Positions 1-10,905 of a stretch of 64,000 bases of DNA are shown in pieces. The notes under the pieces are model-generated. The model was not told the DNA's origin. It did no database searches and saw only the letters and a program-made list of their open reading frames with translations. The stretch comes from Antedon mediterranea (taxonomy: Eukaryota; Echinodermata; Crinoidea; Comatulida; Antedonidae). Made by a program: the position numbers and the translations under genes. Numbering within the stretch: position 1 is the first letter of the stretch; every line of letters begins with the position of its first letter. Where the stretch lies: contig NC_092672.1 of NCBI RefSeq assembly GCF_964355755.1, positions 3,224,001 through 3,288,000 of the forward strand. Direction: 5' to 3'.

Positions 1-187
1 CTAAATGTCATTTTATTTCTTTTACAGAATGAAAACTGGTTGAAACTAAATTTACTATTTCATGCACATTTAAAAGACTTATAAATTTCACTGCTAATCA
101 GCAATAGTTATCAAGGAATTTTAAACATTGTATTATGGACTTTTGATGTATAAATATTTCGGCATCAAATAGAGACAATCAACCAAA

Positions 188-3100
188 ATGGTTTTATCAC
201 AAAGACAAAGAGAAGAATTGTAAGTATTGCATTACCGTATTACTCTCGTAAATTTGCATAATGTATGCAAATTAGGTAAGTAAAGCAAACTGTGAAGTTA
301 TGACCTACAGCCAACATTTGTTTGCCAACTGTACTTTGAACATCCAAAACATTATAAACTTAAAATTTAAAAGGATGCATATTTTATGTTTTTATAGAAA
401 TAAATCAATTGCAGACTATTTACGGTCTAATGGCTATGAACAGGCACTAAATGAATTTATTAAAGAAACTGATATGGTAAGTACAATCATTGTGTTTAAA
501 TATTAATGTAAATCTAATTTCAAAATTTAATTGGAATCATTTTTCAATGTTCACACAGAAACAACAGGAAATTTAAGGACTCTATCAAACTAGTTTGTGT
601 GATGTCCCCAAATTTGCTAGTGATATCCAAATACGGTAATGATATACGCAAATCTGGAAGTGATATAACATCATCATGTCCGTAATGTTGTCACATTAAG
701 TTTGATAGTGTAGACAGAGCTTAACTGAAAAAAATGTCCAGGCCTGTAAAGTCGTAGGAAACTTGAAGTCACGAAATGTATTAGAATAAAGACATTTTGT
801 ACAAAATGACATGTAAAAACGTTCAAAATTCATGGAATTTAAACTAACAGTAGAAAGCTTGTTGAAACTCCAGTATGGAATTAATGAATCTTATTAAATA
901 AAATGGAGTGTAGCTTGGTAGTTAACAAGCGTGCCTTCCAATCCTAAGGTCCAGGTGCCAGGGTTGTACAGTAACTCAAAATACTTTCAACTCCACTCGC
1001 TAAGCCTCAAATGAGACAATAAATTAAAGAATAGTTTATCCATCCTGTAGACTAAAAATTGATCATTTTCGACAATGTTTTCAAAATGTTTGCTTTATTG
1101 CATCTTTATCCCTAGTAGTACTTCCCCATAGTCTCTCTGGAAATAAAGTTTGGGGAAAAAGCTTATTTTATGCTTATAAAATGCATATCAAAGCTGATAA
1201 ATTTAAGTGTGCCGAATCGTCTCAGGGCCGAATCATCCCGGGCCGAATAGTTCCGGGCCGAATCGTCCCAGGGCCGAATCGTCCCGGGCCGAATCGTCCC
1301 GGGCCGAATCGTCTCGGGGCCGAATCGTCCCGTTACCATTGGCGAGATACTTGCTGTTGGATGTGTATGAAATTGAAAAAAAATGTTTAAATGCGGTTCC
1401 CTTACTGTAAAATGACAGACTCTTATTAAATACAGTCATCGAATAATACTCAACATGACAATTGTTTTGTGTTTATAGCCTGGTGAGATAGAGAAGAAAT
1501 ATGTAGGTCTACTAGAAAAGAAGTGGACTTCGGTGATCCGTTTACAGAAAAAAGTCATGGACTTAGAATCTAAATTAAATGAAGCAGAAAGAGAATTCCA
1601 AAGTGGTCCTACACGTGATAAGCGCATTCCATCAGAATGGATACCAAGGCCTCCTGCAAAGTATTGTTTAAGCGGGCACCGAAGCCCCATCACAAAAGTT
1701 ATATTCCATCCAGTCTATAGTTTAATAGTATCCTCATCAGAGGATGCCTCAATTAAGGTGAGTTGTTAAAGATTAAAGAGAGGATGGTTTAATCAATTTT
1801 CATTAAAATCGGTGTTCTCCCAATATAGAAATTAAGTCTGACAAATTAAGCAAATCTACTAAATACAAAGATGCTAAATAATATTGTATTATTGTTGTAC
1901 TTCCCTAGTATTCAATTGACAAAATATAGCCTTTTATTGCTCTTGGTCAGTGTTTTTAATGGCTAGGCCTAACCTACCACTAATAGATTAGATAAGTGTT
2001 TATGTTATGTATAATTTTCTTTTACCATTTTAATGCTGGTTGTTTGTAGCCAATTTAAAACGACAATACTTGCTTTCGGGAGAACACTTAAAATAGAGGG
2101 TGGTTTGTTTTATTTTCCATCATAAAGAAGGATTATTTAGTTTAATTTGTTCGTTGGGTGGTTTTAATAATGTTACTTTAACAATCTGATAATTTATTCC
2201 ATTTCGGTTGTTAATGTCTGTATGCATTGCTTGTTTTTGTATGAATTCATTTCCATGGCATCTTCCCACAAAGTCTTTTTCTCATTTTCTATGAGATTTC
2301 TCTATGACATTATTTCTTTCAAATAAAACTATTTGGTAGACTTTTGAACTGAACCCCATGCAAGATACAGACAATATACCAGGTCATGCGTAAACATATT
2401 TCAAATTCTTTGATTATTTGCATTTAAAAAATCTTTGAACTTTTTGGATCTAAAGATAACAGGAAGTCTAGACCTATATTTAGAATTATCAATTGTGGAG
2501 TTTAAAATCACAACAATAAATATGAGGTCAAATATCTTTTTTAGTAGCTTAGGTAGTATTGTGATTAATTTATTAGTAGCTTAAGTAGTATTGTGATTAA
2601 TTAATTAGTGATTCTCCAAATAGATTCAAATCAAAAGTGTGTGTTTACTATTAAAATAAAGAGAGAGAATTTATTTTTATTAAATGTTTATTTATTCAAC
2701 TTCTCACTGAAATGTACATACAAAGAAATAAACATAACACACAATTAATGAAAAAGTTTATATGAAATTATGATAATTAATATTATAATTATAAACCAGG
2801 AAGTGATTTTTCAACTCGTTTTTCCATTTTATATATTTGTTACAGGTATGGGACTATGAAACTGGTGACTATGAAAGGACTCTAAGAGGGCACACGGATG
2901 CGGTACAAGATGTTGCCTTTGACCAGACTGGCAAACTCCTTGGTAATAAGTCTCAAATATCCTAAAGCTCTGTCTAATACTTTATGTATAAATTATTTTA
3001 CTGCAGAAACTTAATTTTTTTACTGCAGTAATTCTTAAGATTTATTTTTTAATAAATTAGAGGTTTATAATTGTAGTCACAGCATGGTGACCCAGAAAAA

Positions 3101-6100
3101 GCTTGCTAAATAATTGCTTGAACATGTTAAATAGTTTTTAAAAAGTGTAGTTTCTGCAGTAACTTCAGTAGAATACATTTTTCTTCCAAATGTTCATAAT
3201 GTAGATACAGTTAACTTTCCCTGTTCATACCAAAATCTCTGTAACCCAGAAACGCTCCAAAAACTAGACAAAACCCACATTCGGGATACCAGACTTTCCT
3301 TCATTTTGTTTTCACCTATGTTTTTTCTTTGTTTTTTTCTAGTGTCTTGTTCCGCCGATATGTCTGTAAGGATATGGGATTTTGGTTCATACGAATGTAC
3401 AAAAACGCTACAAGGCCACGATCATAACGTATCTTCTGTATCGTTTTCTCCTAACGGGGATTTTGTGTTTTCGTGTTCGCGCGACAAGACAATCAAAATG
3501 TGGGAGGTTGCATCTGGGTAAGTTCTGCTTCCAGATTTGTTTTTAATTTATTAGTGGTTACCGACGACTGAGACACGCATACCATTCATATCATATTCTT
3601 TATATTCTTTTTTCCAAAACAAAAGATGAAATGAAATGATAACTCAAATTCATAACAGTAAAAATAAACAATGTTACATAAAGGGTGGAAAACCATATGG
3701 AATGTCTTAAGCTCAGTCTACACTATCAAACTAGTGTGATGTGCCCATATATGGTAGTGATATGACGATATCATGTTCATATATGGACGCATCACAATTC
3801 GTTGTCACATAAAGTTTGATAGTGTAGACAGAGCTTTACATTAACTGTAGACTGGGTGATGAGTGGCCCCATACATTAACTACATCCATGCATGCTTTTG
3901 ATGTTTAAGGGATTAAAATAATATCATTTTGACTTGATGTACTGGTTTTTTTTTTAGATACTGTGTAAAGACATTTACTGGCCATAGAGAATGGGTACGA
4001 ATGATTAAAATCTACCATGATGGATCGCTTATAGCTAGCTGTTCTAATGATCAGGCAAGTCTTAACTCTGTCTACACCATCAAACTTTATGCGACAAAAA
4101 ATGATGTGATGTGCCCATATATGGACATGGTGTCGTATCATTACTATATTTGGGCATATCACTACCATATTTAGGCACATTTAGACCTTATGGTAAAGGT
4201 AGGATAATACAGTAGAGCCCTGTTAACATGACACATGGTGCTAATGCTAGCTAATGGCGTTCTTTGAGAATAGGAATTGACTATAATATTAAAGATGTAT
4301 TGTCCCCCAACAACATGTAAAATGAAGAATAATAATATCAAACTTTGAATAAGTCATTTTGTAGTTTCAATAAAGTTTATCACGTCCATAAAAAAACGCA
4401 GGAAAAATAATGTTTTTACTTTCCATCAACAAAATAAACAGATAAATTAACCGAAAAGTCAATGGCTGGCAGCCAATTTAACTGATTTTGGCTTTAAATT
4501 ACATTTTTTCAGTTACTTTTTTTTCAATCCACTTTTTGGTAAAAGTGAATAACTATTATGTGACATTAAAATGGCATATTCAACATAAAATATTTGTAAA
4601 AATTATATTTTCAGGGGGACAATACAAAAACCAAAAACTATATAATTTTAAATGTTGTTGTAAATTTCAATTGTCTGTAGACTGTAAGAGTATGGGCTGT
4701 TTCCAGCAAAGAATGTAAAGCAGAATTAAGAGAACATGACCATGTTGTTGAATGTATAGCCTGGGCCCCTGAAAATGCTCATCCCATAATCAATGAAGCC
4801 ATTGGATCTGAGGTAAGTGTTTATCATTTATATATTCAATTTAAGCAGAGACCTCTAATAATGATTTATTGTAGATTATGTACTGTATCCATACTTTTAT
4901 ATATTTTATGTATCTATGTAACGCTTTGTCTGTTTTTTTATGTATCTATGTAAAGCGCCTTTGAGCATGTTTTTTTTTCATGAAAAGGGCACTATATAAT
5001 GTGGTATATTTTTATTTTTACTGAATCACTGTGATGATGGCACGAAATTAAAAAGGTTTTTATTGTTTTTATTAGATTAAGAAAGGAGGCAGATCTGGTC
5101 CATATCTAATTTCTGGATCGCGTGATAAAACCATTAAAATGTGGGACGTCAGTGCTGGAATCTGTATCATGACATTGGTAAGATATATTACTTTGCTTAA
5201 TTACTTTCTTTGGACAAGATACAAGGTGTACTGTTATATAGATTTAATATTATTTATATTTGTCATAGGTTGGACATACTAACTGGGTACGAGGTGTACA
5301 GTGGCGTAATCCAAGACCTTCAGTTGGAGGCCTCGGGTTACGCCTTTTTCGTCATATTTGAATACCTGTTTTTCCTCTTGGCACTGCTCAGGGGTCCTCA
5401 TAAGCTCCGGTGCCCCTGGGTTTAGCCACTGAGTGCTCATAGCCGTTACGCCATTGGAGGTTTTAATATTATTTATTTTTGTCATAGGTTGGACATGATA
5501 ACTGGGTACGTGGTGTACTGTTTCATCCAGGTGGAAAGTACATAATGAGCGCAGCCGACGATAAGACACTCAAAGTGTGGGATTATAAGAATAAACGCTG
5601 CTCCAAGACTCTAGATGCCCACGACCATTTCACCACATCCTTAGGTATGTAAATGTAAAAGGAGAAAATTGACAGATTATATCTCCTTGGTTTTGTACAT
5701 CCTCTACCCTAATGCGCTATTTTGTCACTCGAGATTGTCCAGAATTCTTGGGTAGACCAAAATACTGGGGTAGACCGGAATACTGGGGTAGACCGGAATA
5801 CTGGGGTAGACCGGAATACTGGGGTAGACCAGAATACTGTGGTAGACCAGAGTACAGGGATAACACCCTACATCTGTCCGCAACACCAGGGGGGCTGAGA
5901 TAGACCAGAATGCTAGGATAAGCCCTTACTCTTCCAAAAGATGAATTGGGTTATTTGCGATACATGCGTGAAGCCAGATGTGTACCCTGTACCTCCAATT
6001 TTTTGGTCCTTATTGTCAAGCAAGGATATTTAAAAAGCAATATGTTGTGGTACTCCTGCGCTAACCGATTTAAAATATGGTATTACAGTGTCTCGGATTC

Positions 6101-6803
6101 AGATTCAGATAACATTTATTCAGATAATAATTTATTAACATATACAAAATAGAAAAAAGATATTAAAGTGAACATAAATAAAGCAGTAATTTAGATATAT
6201 ATTATATTAGTGAGTGAGTGGCCGTAATTACGTAGCCATAACATCGGCAGGGGTTCGAGGCTCGCTCACTCCATGGTTCTGGTGGTAGAACGAGTCTTCT
6301 CGGATAAGGACTATAAACCGTAGGTCCAGTGTACACATCTAGCTCGTGTGCACTTTAAAGAACCTAGTACATCTTTCGAGACGAGTAGGGGGTTACCCCG
6401 GTGTATTAGTACATCACAGCCACTGATCACCAACTGGGCCCTCTGGGAGACCAGTCTTTGACTGAAGAGGTCACCCAGTATAAAGATCACCAACTGGGCC
6501 CTCTGGGAGACCAGTCTTTGACTGAAGAGGTCACCCAGTATAAATATAAATTTCAATCATATATAATTATTCTTTAATTTGTTTAAGAAAGTAAATAACA
6601 ATATTGTCTGAAAAGTGTTAATGCCTTTCAAAGAATTGAAAGTATCTGACATGTTAACTGAATTAACTAATTGTGTATTTACTGTTTTTAAGTAACAACT
6701 TACATAAGTTTTCCTTATATCTTGTATAGATTTCCATAGAAGTGCACCATTTGTTATCTCTGGTAGCGTGGACTTAACGCTTAAAGTCTGGGAGTGTCGC
6801 TGA
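188..6803 (+). CDS. PAFAH1B1: LIS1, dynein regulator (PAFAH1B1), ten coding exons
   Basis: Coding exons I read: 188-219, 398-476, 1479-1757, 2846-2942, 3343-3517, 3958-4054, 4681-4812, 5076-5177, 5488-5644 and 6730-6803 (stop TGA 6801-6803). They sum to 1224 nt, or 407 residues, in one continuous frame; vertebrate LIS1 is about 410. The start [11 protein letters not shown] leads into a LisH dimerisation motif ([14 protein letters not shown]), a short coiled coil ([19 protein letters not shown]) and seven WD40 repeats with typical GHxxxV and DKTIKMWE/D signatures. LIS1 forms a homodimer that binds the dynein motor ring, helps start dynein-dynactin transport, and is the regulatory subunit of platelet-activating-factor acetylhydrolase 1b. 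All introns are GT-AG except intron 6, which is GC-AG. Intron 8 holds a duplicated acceptor. No promoter element was identified in the 187 bases upstream. Confidence 0.97.
580..722. repeat. MITE family A copy 1 (LIS1 intron 2)
   Basis: One of about 13 copies of a roughly 150-bp palindromic element whose ends read CTCTGTCTACACTATCAAAC and its complement, often flanked by TTAA or TA. Inside are repeats of the type TGATGTGCCCATATATGG. This copy has lost its outer left end. Confidence 0.8.
903..985 (+). repeat. Degenerate tRNA-derived SINE head
   Basis: The segment TAGCTTGGTAGTTAACAAGC resembles a pol III A box and is followed at tRNA-like spacing by a decayed B box around GGTGCCAGGGTTGTACAG. 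It lies in LIS1 intron 2. It is too degenerate to be a tRNA gene. Confidence 0.45.
1207..1338. repeat. GC-rich 14-16-bp minisatellite in LIS1 intron 2
   Basis: About eight or nine tandem units of the form GGGCCGAATCGTCCC, with variants ATCATCCC, ATAGTTCC and ATCGTCTC. It is sharply GC- and CpG-rich against an AT-rich intron. ORFs across it on both strands are repeat artefacts. Confidence 0.9.
1758..2845. other. LIS1 intron 3, no gene seen
   Basis: GT-AG intron of about 1.1 kb. The only structure noticed is a near-perfect tandem pair of about 30 bp (TAGTAGCTTAGGTAGTATTG and a copy) around 2542-2600, and an AT-rich stretch near 2650-2790. Confidence 0.6.
2993..3176. repeat. MITE family B copy (CTGCAG ends), LIS1 intron 4
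   Basis: The ends carry TTACTGCAG and CTGCAGTAACTTCAGTAGAA in inverted orientation around a core containing GCTTGCTAAATA. The same arrangement occurs near 9637, 10713 and 39121. Confidence 0.65.
3707..3836. repeat. MITE family A copy 2 (LIS1 intron 5)
   Basis: Complete copy bounded by TTAAGCTCAGTCTACACTATC and its complement. The internal hairpin contains GTGCCCATATATGG. Confidence 0.85.
4055..4060 (+). promoter_or_regulatory. GC-type 5' splice site of LIS1 intron 6
   Basis: Exon 6 ends GATCAG and is followed by GCAAGT. The flanking exon codons (SCSNDQ then TVRVW) match LIS1 exactly, so the junction is fixed by protein homology and no GT is available. CAG|GCAAGT is the high-consensus context expected of genuine GC-AG introns. 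Confidence 0.9.
4062..4180. repeat. MITE family A copy 3, abutting the GC donor
   Basis: It begins with TTAACTCTGTCTACACCATC seven bases after the end of LIS1 exon 6 and runs through the usual ATGTGCCCATATATGG and CACTACCATATTT modules. The right terminus is eroded. Confidence 0.8.
4295..4626. repeat. MITE with GTATTGTCCCCC / GGGGGACAATAC ends
   Basis: Inverted ends ATGTATTGTCCCCC (about 4296) and TCAGGGGGACAATAC (about 4612-4626). The internal segment TGAATAACTATTATGTGAC recurs in a related copy at 55.2-55.6 kb. It makes up most of LIS1 intron 6. Confidence 0.7.
4915..5025 (+). repeat. 3' tail of a SINE or LINE
   Basis: The text AAAGCGCCTTTGAGCATG, then AAGGGCACTATATAATG and a T/A-rich run, is typical of the conserved 3' tail shared by many invertebrate SINE/LINE pairs. 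A 27-bp piece (TATGTATCTATGTAA) is duplicated at the left side. It lies in LIS1 intron 7. Confidence 0.5.
5243..5299 (+). repeat. Duplicate of the LIS1 exon 9 acceptor region
   Basis: These 57 bases repeat 5462-5518 with about five mismatches. They include the branch/pyrimidine region, the acceptor TTTGTCATAG and the first 31 bases of exon 9 (VGHxNWVRGV). The upstream copy opens a frame at 5269 that runs into the inserted repeat and meets a stop at about 5361. The downstream copy is the true exon 9 because it continues into WD40 sequence. Confidence 0.85.
5300..5461 (-). repeat. Repeat family C insertion (TGGCGTAA / TTACGCCA ends)
   Basis: About 160 bp bounded by AGTGGCGTAATCC and CGTTACGCCATTGG. 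A second copy lies in opposite orientation at 57505-57705 and shares AGGTATTCAAATATG and CGGCTATGAG blocks. It separates the two copies of the exon 9 acceptor. Confidence 0.75.
5752..5850. repeat. 17-bp minisatellite, LIS1 intron 9
   Basis: About six tandem units of GGGTAGACCGGAATACT, the last ones degenerating to GTGGTAGACCAGAGTAC. The translated WGRPEY repeat is an artefact of the array. Confidence 0.9.
6211..6548 (+). repeat. SINE family S, copy 1 (A box deleted)
   Basis: The same unit as at 16131 and 47674, including the B box GGGGTTCGAGGCTC and the body ATGGTTCTGGTGGTAGAACG. About 21 bases spanning the A box are missing: GTGGCC joins directly to GTAATTACG. This copy alone retains the 3' part, where a 60-bp unit is repeated exactly in tandem (6425-6484 and 6485-6544). 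Confidence 0.8.
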
Positions 6804-6904
6804 TCGGATCATCCTCAAATATAGTGCTGTCACCAAGGTGATAATTCATCTGCAGTTATTTATCTGTTCAACTCGCTATTGTAAACACGTAAGCGGTACA
6901 TTCA

Positions 6905-6910
6905 AATAAA
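6905..6910 (+). terminator. Candidate LIS1 polyadenylation signal
   Basis: An AATAAA hexamer about 100 bases after the LIS1 stop, followed by an A run. It is the first canonical signal downstream, but later hexamers also exist and no transcript data are available. Confidence 0.35.
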
Positions 6911-7639
6911 AAAAAACTCCTATTAAGCTGTTAACTGTTCAGAACTAAAATATTAAGTCTATTTGCTTATCAGACCATTCTGCAAGCCCTTTCTCATTTT
7001 TGTTTCTACACACAAGCTAGCTGTTAGATTGAATTTTTATTTTTACTGTAAGACATGTAGAAAACTTAAGATAAGTGAGTGAGATAGGGCTTATAGAAGA
7101 ATGGGGGAAAGAAGATAACATAAGAAACACACACATGTAAAATGATGTATCTTTATTATATTACAGTTGTGAATGAATAGGATTGTTTGTATTGTCTGGA
7201 ATATGAAAAGATGCACTATCCTATATCAGATTGACTATTAATACTAATTAATGTATGAATTGGTATAAAATGTAGAGGCCCAGGTGAAACTTATTATCGG
7301 GGTGAAAAAACATTTGATATTTATTTGGTGTATTGTTAGTCGGCCTAATTACTATAAGGATATTTAGAGACATGCGAGTTATTACAACCAGGGTGGCCAT
7401 TTTTAATACGCCAAGTCGTTATGACATTAATTATGTGTTTTAAATGTTGTGAATGTTGTCTGAGCATCTTAATGTGCAGCACATTTACCAGAAGTAAATT
7501 GAACGCCTCATGTGTCATCGTAAGCCTGATGTCAAACGTCTGCTTGTAGTTTTAAAACGCTAGTTGACCGATTAGCAGAGTGTATGATAAAAACCTGGTG
7601 TTATCTGCAGTACTTCCAAATTGATATATATATATAGTA
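6911..7639. other. Gene-free AT-rich spacer
   Basis: No coding exon, RNA gene or recognisable repeat was seen. It may hold the rest of the LIS1 3' UTR. Confidence 0.5.
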
Positions 7640-7722
7640 AAGTATCTATTGGTACTGTACAGACTTCTCTATTGGTCCAGTGTGTAGTCTATTGGTCCAG
7701 TGCAGAGTCTATTGGTCCAGTA
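7640..7722. repeat. Small outlier of the TCTATTGGTCCAGTGCAGAG minisatellite
   Basis: Four units of about 20 bp. The text closely matches the start of the larger array at 8130, including CTGTACAGACTTCTCTATTGG, so the two are duplicates of one locus about 500 bp apart. Confidence 0.85.
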
Positions 7723-8129
7723 CTTTAATTGCCAGTAAAGTGGTTAAAACTATTAGAGCAATGTTTCCCAATCTGGGGTTTGTGCCTGCCAAATGAAAGG
7801 AATACACGATTGCAGTCCGCACTTTGCGGTCCATAATACTGCATTTTCACAAGAAACATGTGGTTCCATAACCAGTGAGATCTTCCTTTAAAGAATGCCT
7901 CAATTTCACAATTGTCTTGGAGTGCCATTGGGAGTGGTTTAGTGGTGGTTTCTCTTTAAGTCTCATTCCTAAGCCTGACAAACATGTTTGAGTGTTTTTG
8001 TCTAATGTTGTATACAACAATAAGAAAACTACATTTATAATAAATTCACAATATTCCTACATAGCAATTATCTGCATATATTTACAAACCAAAAGGTGTT
8101 AAATTGGAAGTGATTAGTTTATGCAATTG

Positions 8130-8450
8130 GAGAGTATACAGTACAGTATCTATTTGTACTGTACAGACTTCTCTATTGGTCCAATGTGCAGTCTATTGGT
8201 CCAGTGCAGAGTCTATCGGTACTGTGCAGAGTCTATTGGTACTGTACAGTCTTCTCTATTGGTCCAGTGCAGAGTCTATTGGTACTGTACAGTTTCTCTA
8301 TTGGTCCAGTTCAGAGTCTATTGGTCCAGTGCAGAGTCTATCGGTACTGTGCAGAGTCTATCGGTACTGTGCAGAGTCTATTGGTACTGTACAGTTTCTC
8401 TATTGGTCCAGTTCAGAGTTTATTGGTACTGTCCAGATCTGTCGATAACT
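8130..8450. repeat. 20-bp minisatellite array, about 15 units
   Basis: Tandem units mix two types, TCTATTGGTCCAGTGCAGAG and TCTATYGGTACTGTGCAGAG (or GTACAGTTTC). Three overlapping ORFs across it (up to 143 codons) exist only because the repeat lacks stops in all three frames. Confidence 0.92.
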
Positions 8451-8901
8451 GTTAAAATGGTTAACTGCTTCCTCATGCAACATGAACAATTGTGGCAATT
8501 ATGTAAATCAGGCTTTAGTTTGTGTCTCCCTGTCGAGGAAAACAAATGGTAAAGTAGTTTTAAAAGATTCTGCACATCCGTCATTTAACAATATGTAATT
8601 AGAAAGTTAAACCCAAGCTAAACTTCTTTGCATCCATTATTGACAAATTAAAAAACTTGTAACTATTTTTGTGAACTAAATATTAAAATTTCAAAATAAT
8701 TGAATGAAAAAAATCTGCTCCAAAATTGTGAAATGTAATGTATTATATAACATATTAACTGTAAGTAAAGTGTGTTCTATTGTTTTCTGAAATTGAAAAA
8801 TATCTGGTTTGTTCCAAAAATGCATAACAAACATTTTTTTTTTTGATAATATGGGTTAGTAAATAATATTTATGCTAATTTACACACGCAACAAAGTACT
8901 A
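8451..8901. other. Gene-free spacer
   Basis: AT-rich, and nothing recognisable was seen. Confidence 0.5.
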
Positions 8902-9197
8902 TAAAGGTGTGTCCACACCAAGTTCAAATTTTGTGGGTCAAGCACTGATCTGAAGTCCAAAAAAAGGGGGTGGGGGTGGGGAAGGTGGTCACAACAGAAT
9001 TGGGGTTTCATCCAGATTAACGTAAAGCATTTTTGTGTAATTTGTGTTTTTGATTTTTGACTGTCAATGTCAAACATGTGTTTAGACATAAACTCATTGA
9101 CGTCTGTGTAATGTTAAAGGATTTTTAAAGTGCCTGGGAAGTATAACATATTGTGTCCATGCGCCAGACTGAATGGGCTTGGTGTGACACGTACCTT
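8902..9197. repeat. MITE with inverted ends AAGGT..GTGTC.ACACCAAG
   Basis: The left end AAAGGTGTGTCCACACCAAG and right end CTTGGTGTGACACGTACCTT are inverted complements with a few mismatches. The interior is non-coding and includes a G-rich tract. Confidence 0.65.
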
Positions 9198-9636
9198 AAA
9201 TATTTCAAATTTAAAACTTCTTCAAGCACGTAAACATAAAGAATAAATCATATACTGGTTATAGGTTGGTTTAAAAGATTGTTTTTATAAATACAGTAAA
9301 ACACTTAATATAATATATATTACCGTTTTTTAATAAGCAAATTTGTTACTCATTTCAAAGGTCATTTATTTGTTTATGATTTAAATATTCATTAAGTGAT
9401 TTAAATATTCATTAAGAAAAATATATAATTTATTGATCAATATGGCTATTATAGTTTTGGTAATGTTTATATTTAATGACGTATAACATTTTTGCAGTTT
9501 AAACACTAAAAAGTAATAGCCTAACATACACTTGTACGTGTGTTTCTTCCATTAACAAGGACATATCTGATATAATGTTGAAGGAAATTATAAACCACAA
9601 ATGTCTAACCTGTGAGGGAGCATGTTAATATTATTA

Positions 9637-9781
9637 TACTGCAGTTACTGCAGTAACTACATTTGGTTTATGTACCTATTTAGCAAGCTTGTTCTTATTG
9701 CATTGATTTGTTGAAACAAACTATAAATCATATGTTATTGCAGTAAAAAAAATTTAGTGCTGCAGTAACTGCAGTAGAATG
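9637..9781. repeat. MITE family B copy
   Basis: Bounded by ACTGCAGTTACTGCAGTAAC and GCTGCAGTAACTGCAGTAG. The core includes TTTAGCAAGCTTG. Confidence 0.65.
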
Positions 9782-10712
9782 ATTTTGACGTTATTTCGAA
9801 GTGTAAAACATCTATGGGAGTAAAGATACACTATTATCAAGCAAAGAATTTATGTTTGGCAATCTTTCGTCATTCATAAACTTCTCATCACAGATGACAC
9901 TGTTTCTTATACTATTTACAATGATTTACTGCTATTGTCAAATCCTTTAAGTATATGATAACTTTACTAACAGTATTGGGAAATAAGTTTTGTTTAACAA
10001 TTTAATTTTTGTTATTTACTGCAATCTATGAATTAAACTTGCTAGATTAAGACACGCTCTGTATATATAGGAATAGGCTGTCTGTCATATCTGTCTTCTA
10101 AAAATCCTGTACTGTAACTGCAAATGTAATGGTTTTTTTTAACAGGGGTTTTCTGTATTAATGTTTAATTCGGCAAACTCCCCTTAAACTCGCCAAAATG
10201 TAGATTTTTTGTAAGGTCCCAAAATTCCAACCCTTCTAAACTACAGTTCTGAATACCAGACATTTTTAGGCCAGCATAAAATTTAAACTTGATTTAAAGG
10301 TGATCACTTAACTTGAAGGGGAGGTCAAGGATGGGCCTCAGATTTTCTTGGAAAAATATTAACAATATAGTGAAAATGCCTTTAGAATATTTCTAATTAT
10401 GTCTAATATTTAATTATCAACATTAATACTTATTTTTATCTATGGCCAGGTCACCTAACAAAATATGTATTTCCTTTTTTTTAATAGATGACAAGCAACA
10501 ACATTGTATTGACTTCCTTTAATCAATAGATAACAATGGTCTATTGTAAAAGCTATAAATGACACACATAAACAACGCTTAGTTTTATAGCATTACAAGG
10601 AAATATTTATCCTCTATTGAAAAGGGAAATAAAAATGTCTAAAGTGGCCTTTTTTTTGTACTATGTACTATTATAATTAAGTTAGAATTTTTTGTTTGAG
10701 ATCATGTCAATA

Positions 10713-10905
10713 TTATTCTGCTGCAGTTACTGCAGTAATTGCATTTTGTTTACTCTTTATTAACCTGTTTATGCAATTATATATCAAGCTCTTTTCTGGG
10801 CATAATACACATTGTTTATTATTGCAGTGACTGTCTCATAAATACATTAGAACCAAAATCATATATTATTTTTTTTAAATGTGGTAACTGCAGTATTATA
10901 ATTTA
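10713..10905. repeat. MITE family B copy, inside segmental copy 1
   Basis: Starts CTGCTGCAGTTACTGCAGTAA and ends near GGTAACTGCAGTATTATA. The paralogous copy is at 39121, where the right end is deleted. Confidence 0.65.

Noticed and set aside
5269-5363. Upstream exon 9 copy as an alternative constitutive LIS1 exon
   Set aside because: Its frame runs into repeat sequence and a stop, and the downstream copy continues perfectly into the WD40 domain.
8130-8450. CRISPR-like regular repeats
   Set aside because: The units are contiguous without unique spacers, and the genome is eukaryotic.
8104-8552. Three ORFs of 89-143 codons
   Set aside because: They come from a 20-bp minisatellite without stop codons; all three frames are open at once.
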